This document shows positions 61,622 to 64,000 of a stretch of 64,000 nt of DNA, piece after piece. A model generated the notes under the pieces. It searched no databases and was not told where the DNA came from. It was given only the letters and a program-made list of their open reading frames with translations. The stretch comes from Brachybacterium paraconglomeratum (lineage in GTDB: Bacteria; Actinomycetota; Actinomycetes; Actinomycetales; Dermabacteraceae): positions 62,001 through 126,000 of the forward strand of contig NZ_ML133856.1 in NCBI RefSeq assembly GCF_003994255.1. The letters are read 5' to 3'. Positions within the stretch are counted from its first letter, which is position 1. Every line of letters starts with the position of its first letter. The translations under genes and the position numbers were made by a program.

Positions 61622-62644
61622 TCAGTCGAGCGTGATCAGCGCCTTGCCGAGGTTCCGCCCCTTCAGCATCCCGACGAACGCCTCCGGCGCCCTGTCCAGC
61701 CCGATGGTGACGTCCTCGTGATAGCGCACCTCGCCGGAGGCGACCCAGGCGCCCATCTCGCGCTGGAAGTCCTCGAACATCGTCGGCGCGAACTCGCGCT
61801 GGATGAAGCCGCGCAGGGTCAGGCTCTTGGCCAGCACCTGACCCATCAGGGCGCCGCTGCGGTCGGGCCCGTCGGGCAGGGAGGTGGCGTTGTAGTTCGC
61901 GGCGAGCCCGCACACGGGCACGCGCGCGAACTCGTTCAGCAGCGGCAGCACTGCGTCCCACACCGCGCCGCCCACGTTCTCGAAGTACACGTCGATGCCG
62001 TCGGGCGCCGCCGCGGCGAGTCGGCCCGGCAGATCCGGGGCGCGGTGGTCGAGCGCCGCGTCGACGCCGAGCTCCTCGAGCAGCGCGACCTTCCGCTCGC
62101 CGCCGGCGATCGCGATCGTGCGGGCACCGCGCAGGCGGGCGATCTGCGCGACCGCGGAGCCGACGGGGCCGGCCGCCGCGGCGACGGCGAGGGTCTCGCC
62201 GGGCTGCACCTTCCCGATCGCGGTGAGCCCCGCGTAGGCGGTGAAGCCGGGCATCCCGAGCACGCCGAGGGCGGTGGTGACCGGCGCGGCCGCGGGGTCG
62301 AGGCGGTGCAGCCCCGCGACCTCCTCGACGCTGTACTCCTGCCAGCCGCCGTAGCCGAGGACTACGTCGCCCGGGGCGAGGGACTCGTCGGCGGACTCGA
62401 CGACCTCCGAGACGGTGCCGCCGACGATCACGTCGCCGACCTCCATCGGAGCGGCGTAGGACTTCGCATCGTTCATCCGGCCGCGCACGTACGGGTCCAG
62501 GGAGATGTGGAGCGTGCGCAGCAGCGCCTCGCCCGGACCGGGGGAGGGGACGGGTGCGGTGTCGTGGAGGAAGTCGGAGGGGACCGGCTCGCCGTGCGGG
62601 CGGGAGGCGAGGCGGATCCGGCGGTTCTGCAGGTCGGTGCTCAT
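61622..62644 (-). CDS. NADP-dependent MDR oxidoreductase (CurA/LTB4DH-like)
   Basis: 340-residue zinc-free medium-chain reductase of the CurA/leukotriene B4 dehydrogenase group. The N-terminal domain has LLRTLHISLDPYVRGRMNDA, the family hallmark. The cofactor domain has AAAAGPVGSAVAQIARLRGA and IDVYFENVGGAVWDAVLPLL. Reduces alpha,beta-unsaturated carbonyls; substrate unknown. ATG 62644 is set by TACGCT (62651-62656, minus) six bases upstream, a leaderless start; the open frame continues 5' through the tRNA-Asp and is not coding. Confidence 0.88.
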   Translation of the reverse strand: MSTDLQNRRIRLASRPHGEPVPSDFLHDTAPVPSPGPGEALLRTLHISLDPYVRGRMNDAKSYAAPMEVGDVIVGGTVSEVVESADESLAPGDVVLGYGGWQEYSVEEVAGLHRLDPAAAPVTTALGVLGMPGFTAYAGLTAIGKVQPGETLAVAAAAGPVGSAVAQIARLRGARTIAIAGGERKVALLEELGVDAALDHRAPDLPGRLAAAAPDGIDVYFENVGGAVWDAVLPLLNEFARVPVCGLAANYNATSLPDGPDRSGALMGQVLAKSLTLRGFIQREFAPTMFEDFQREMGAWVASGEVRYHEDVTIGLDRAPEAFVGMLKGRNLGKALITLD

Positions 62645-62650
62645 GCCTCG

Positions 62651-62656
62651 AGCGTA
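62651..62656 (-). promoter_or_regulatory. leaderless promoter of the MDR gene
   Basis: TACGCT on the minus strand ends six bases before ATG 62644. Confidence 0.5.
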
Positions 62657-62682
62657 CGCAGTTCCGCAGGGGCACGAAGAAA

Positions 62683-62705
62683 GCCCCGGAGCGATGCTCC
62701 GGGGC
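62683..62705 (-). terminator. terminator of tRNA-Asp
   Basis: GCCCCGGAGC-GAT-GCTCCGGGGC, perfect 10-pair stem, followed on the minus strand by TTTCTT, a true intrinsic terminator. Confidence 0.78.
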
Positions 62706-62717
62706 CTTCTCGAGGGG

Positions 62718-62791
62718 CGACCCTGACCGGGCTTGAACCGGCGACCTCCGCCGTGACAGGGCGGCACTCTAACCAACTGAGCTACAGGGCC
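62718..62791 (-). tRNA. tRNA-Asp (anticodon GTC)
   Basis: Minus strand: acceptor GGCCCTG/CAGGGTC, D-arm GCTCAGTTGGTTAGAGT, anticodon stem CCGCC/GGCGG with loop CTGTCAC (GTC), T-arm GCCGGTTCAAGCCCGGT, G discriminator. CCA is not encoded (CCC follows). Confidence 0.94.
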
Positions 62792-62897
62792 TCTCGTGTC
62801 TTCCGGCTTCTCGCCTTCCGACTCGGATAACTCTACCGGAGGTTCTGGGCTCTCACGACCACTTTCGCTGTGAGCCGCCTCGCACCTCGGCGGAGCA

Positions 62898-62923
62898 GTA
62901 CCCCCAACGGGATTCGAACCCGA
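62898..62923 (-). pseudogene. 3' fragment of a tRNA (probably tRNA-Glu), att-like
   Basis: On the minus strand CGGGTTCGAATCCCG plus TTGGGGGTAC is a complete T-arm and 3' acceptor strand, but no matching 5' acceptor, D-arm or anticodon lies upstream. The 3' end resembles actinobacterial tRNA-Glu, and Glu-Asp-Phe is a common gene order; Asp and Phe follow here. Marks the site where an integrating element cut the tRNA. The remaining parts of 62792-63123 hold nothing recognisable. Confidence 0.6.
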
Positions 62924-63123
62924 CCGGAGAGTCGGCAGATTCGGTGCCTGACCTGGGCGTGCGCCCGATCTGACCCCGATGCTACCGCGAGCACCCGGAC
63001 GCACCCCACCTGCACCGATAGCGCAGGGGTGAAGCCAGGACTACAGCGGCCGTTCGAAAGGCCGGGAATGGAGGCCGCTCTCCCGCACGCCAGCTGTCAC
63101 GCTGCCCTGCGAGACTCTGCGCC

Positions 63124-63474
63124 ATGGACGCCAGCGGCCACGAGCTCTACTTCGCGCACCAGCGCGCCGTGCAGACGGTCCACGGCATCGCGATCCGGTA
63201 CCGGCTCGCGCTCATCGGCCCGCGCGTCGACGTCGCCCACTCCGAGCTCGACCCGACCCTCCCCGAGCACTCGATCCAGGTCCGCGCCGGCGACGCCGAG
63301 CTGCTCATCCGGCCGGGCGACTGGGTCGGGCGCCGCGCCGAGCTCGACGCGCACGTCCTCGCGTGGCTGCTCGAGCATGTCGACCTCCGCGCCGCCCGGC
63401 CCCGCCCCGCCGCGCGCCGGTACGACGAGGTATGGATGCGGGCATGGAGGGACGCGAACCCTGGGCGCCGCTGA
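63124..63474 (+). CDS. hypothetical 116-residue protein at the prophage edge
   Basis: Soluble protein with a compact, plausible composition (GIAIRYRLALIGPRVDVAHS, AGDAELLIRPGDWVGRRAEL) and a basic C-terminus. ATG 63124 has no ribosome site; GAGACT seven bases upstream suggests a leaderless message. Followed by a terminator and lying outside the opposite-strand lysis genes, it could be a moron-type cargo gene. No family recognised. Confidence 0.5.
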   Translation: MDASGHELYFAHQRAVQTVHGIAIRYRLALIGPRVDVAHSELDPTLPEHSIQVRAGDAELLIRPGDWVGRRAELDAHVLAWLLEHVDLRAARPRPAARRYDEVWMRAWRDANPGRR

Positions 63475-63493
63475 CCCTGGGCACGACGAAAGC

Positions 63494-63530
63494 GCCCCCA
63501 CCGCAGACCTCGAGGGTCCACGGTGGGGGC
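63494..63530 (+). terminator. terminator after the edge gene
   Basis: GCCCCCACCG pairs with CGGTGGGGGC (10 pairs) around an inner GACC/GGTC stem, followed by TTCAGTTCG. Confidence 0.65.
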
Positions 63531-63595
63531 TTCAGTTCGTCGTCACTGCGCGTCAGTGATCGTCAGTGAGGGCGTCACTCTATCGAGTGAGGGGG

Positions 63596-63745
63596 TCAGT
63601 GAGCAGAGTGACGGCGGCGGGCGTCGCGGTCGTCCTCGTGGTGCTCGCGCTCGCACTGGTCGCGCTGCCACTCGTCCGCGTACGTGGCCGGGCAGAGCCG
63701 ACAGGGCCAGGTGAGGCCGCCGGCCCACTCAGGCGTCGTGGACAT
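63596..63745 (-). CDS. small zinc-finger-like phage protein
   Basis: 49 residues from ATG 63745: WPCRLCPATYADEWQRDQCE continues into REHHEDDRDARRRH. The CxxC...CxxxH spacing suggests a zinc-binding finger, common among small actinophage proteins. It overlaps the end of the holin-like gene by 17 bases in the same direction. A less conservative start at 63787 would add 14 residues. Confidence 0.45.
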   Translation of the reverse strand: MSTTPEWAGGLTWPCRLCPATYADEWQRDQCEREHHEDDRDARRRHSAH

Positions 63746-64000
63746 CCCGGATCGCCTCTCCCTCCGCGATGGTGTCGTGCCCAGCACCGGCGACGACCAG
63801 GTCGCCGACGCGCTGCTCGACGACGGACGCGGTCGGGGTGACCTTCCGGCGGGCCACGATCAGCGGCAGCACGGCGGCGGCGATCGCGAGGACCGCACCG
63901 GCGAGGCCGATGATCGCGGTGTGCTGCTCCGGCGTGATCGCCACACCGAAGGAGGTGAGGGCGACGATGATCGCCTCGATGAGCGCGATGATCGCGCCGG
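63729..64000 (-). CDS. holin-like phage membrane protein, N-terminus outside the window
   Basis: The frame stays open to the right edge, so the first residues are missing. Visible are two hydrophobic helices, GAIIALIEAIIVALTSFGVA and HTAIIGLAGAVLAIAAAVLP, separated by ITPEQ, then a basic ARRKVTP turn and a soluble tail. The ITPEQ-helix-RRKVTP layout is frequent in actinophage holin or lysis-module membrane proteins. GTG 63944 is a possible internal start but would delete the first helix. Confidence 0.55.
   Translation of the reverse strand, partial: GAIIALIEAIIVALTSFGVAITPEQHTAIIGLAGAVLAIAAAVLPLIVARRKVTPTASVVEQRVGDLVVAGAGHDTIAEGEAIRDVHDA

Larger units (their letters stand above)
62898..64000. 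mobile_element. left end of a probable prophage, continuing beyond the window
   Basis: Begins at the tRNA fragment and contains a small unknown gene, a terminator, a zinc-finger-like small gene and a holin-like gene that runs off the edge. An intact tRNA-Glu is predicted at the far end. No integrase is visible here, consistent with this being the lysis end. Confidence 0.5.

Noticed and set aside
63566-63841. Plus-strand ORF with one hydrophobic segment in the prophage end
   Set aside because: After one helix it becomes Arg/Pro-rich and is antisense to the holin-like and zinc-finger-like genes, whose composition is more protein-like.

Overview
The window is very GC-rich and densely coded on both strands, with short intergenic gaps, many 4-base ATGA/GTGA overlaps and many putative leaderless starts (a TANNNT -10 element 5-7 bases before ATG or GTG). 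Mycothiol biosynthesis (mshD), a Nudix/phosphatase MutT1-type protein, the pst operon, a Trp attenuator and a fused MnhA/B antiporter subunit point to an actinobacterium of the Micrococcales. A Brachybacterium-like (Dermabacteraceae) genome is my best guess, by inference only.

Layout. 1-3.2 kb: a truncated membrane protein gene, then mshD, a mutT1-like gene and a DUF4190-type repeat protein. 3.3-7.8 kb: a PHO-box-controlled pstSCAB phosphate importer, with a perfect stem-loop after pstS and a strong terminator at the end. 7.9-17.2 kb: an ABC exporter pair, a rhodanese, a CPBP protease, an SDR, purB, a small holin-like membrane protein, hisC, and trpB behind a complete leader-peptide attenuator. 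17.4-27.3 kb: an MFS transporter, then a cell-wall-sugar locus (Gfo/Idh-type protein, ABC sugar importer, GH3/NagZ-like hexosaminidase, AnmK, RpiR regulator). 27.4-35.3 kb: a branched-chain 2-oxoacid dehydrogenase E1a-E1b-E2 operon behind a palindromic operator, two crcB genes, a CopD/CtaG membrane protein and a flavin monooxygenase. 35.4-37.6 kb: a 35-residue microprotein, a BadF-type amino-sugar kinase and murQ. 37.6-50.5 kb: an ABC-F protein preceded by a three-codon Met-Arg-Leu upstream ORF and a ribosome-site-sequestering stem, then metY, two tandem HAD hydrolases, a thioredoxin-NHL protein, a catalytically degenerate membrane-pyrophosphatase homologue, a TetR regulator, tRNA-Gly, dcd, a hypothetical gene and an MFS protein. 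50.6-59.3 kb: an mnhA(B)CDEFG antiporter operon and fhs.

The right end (59.6-64 kb) is a tRNA integration hot spot. A 107-base copy of the 3' part of tRNA-Phe plus its terminator lies 1,768 bases from the intact tRNA-Phe, bracketing a small lower-GC island whose main cargo is an orphan HsdR-N-type nuclease. After an MDR oxidoreductase and tRNA-Asp comes a 3' fragment of a probable tRNA-Glu. Beyond it are phage-type small genes (a holin-like gene running off the window and a zinc-finger-like protein), so a prophage probably continues to the right.

How the genes work together. The importer, hexosaminidase, AnmK, amino-sugar kinase and MurQ form a plausible route from N-acetylmuramic or 1,6-anhydro-N-acetylmuramic acid to GlcNAc-6-phosphate, split between two loci about 8 kb apart. 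The pst genes import phosphate under PhoP-like control, and the mnh genes build a multi-subunit Na+/H+ antiporter. The most unusual items are the degenerate pyrophosphatase homologue, the Met-Arg-Leu upstream ORF before the ABC-F gene, and the tRNA-Phe mini-island.
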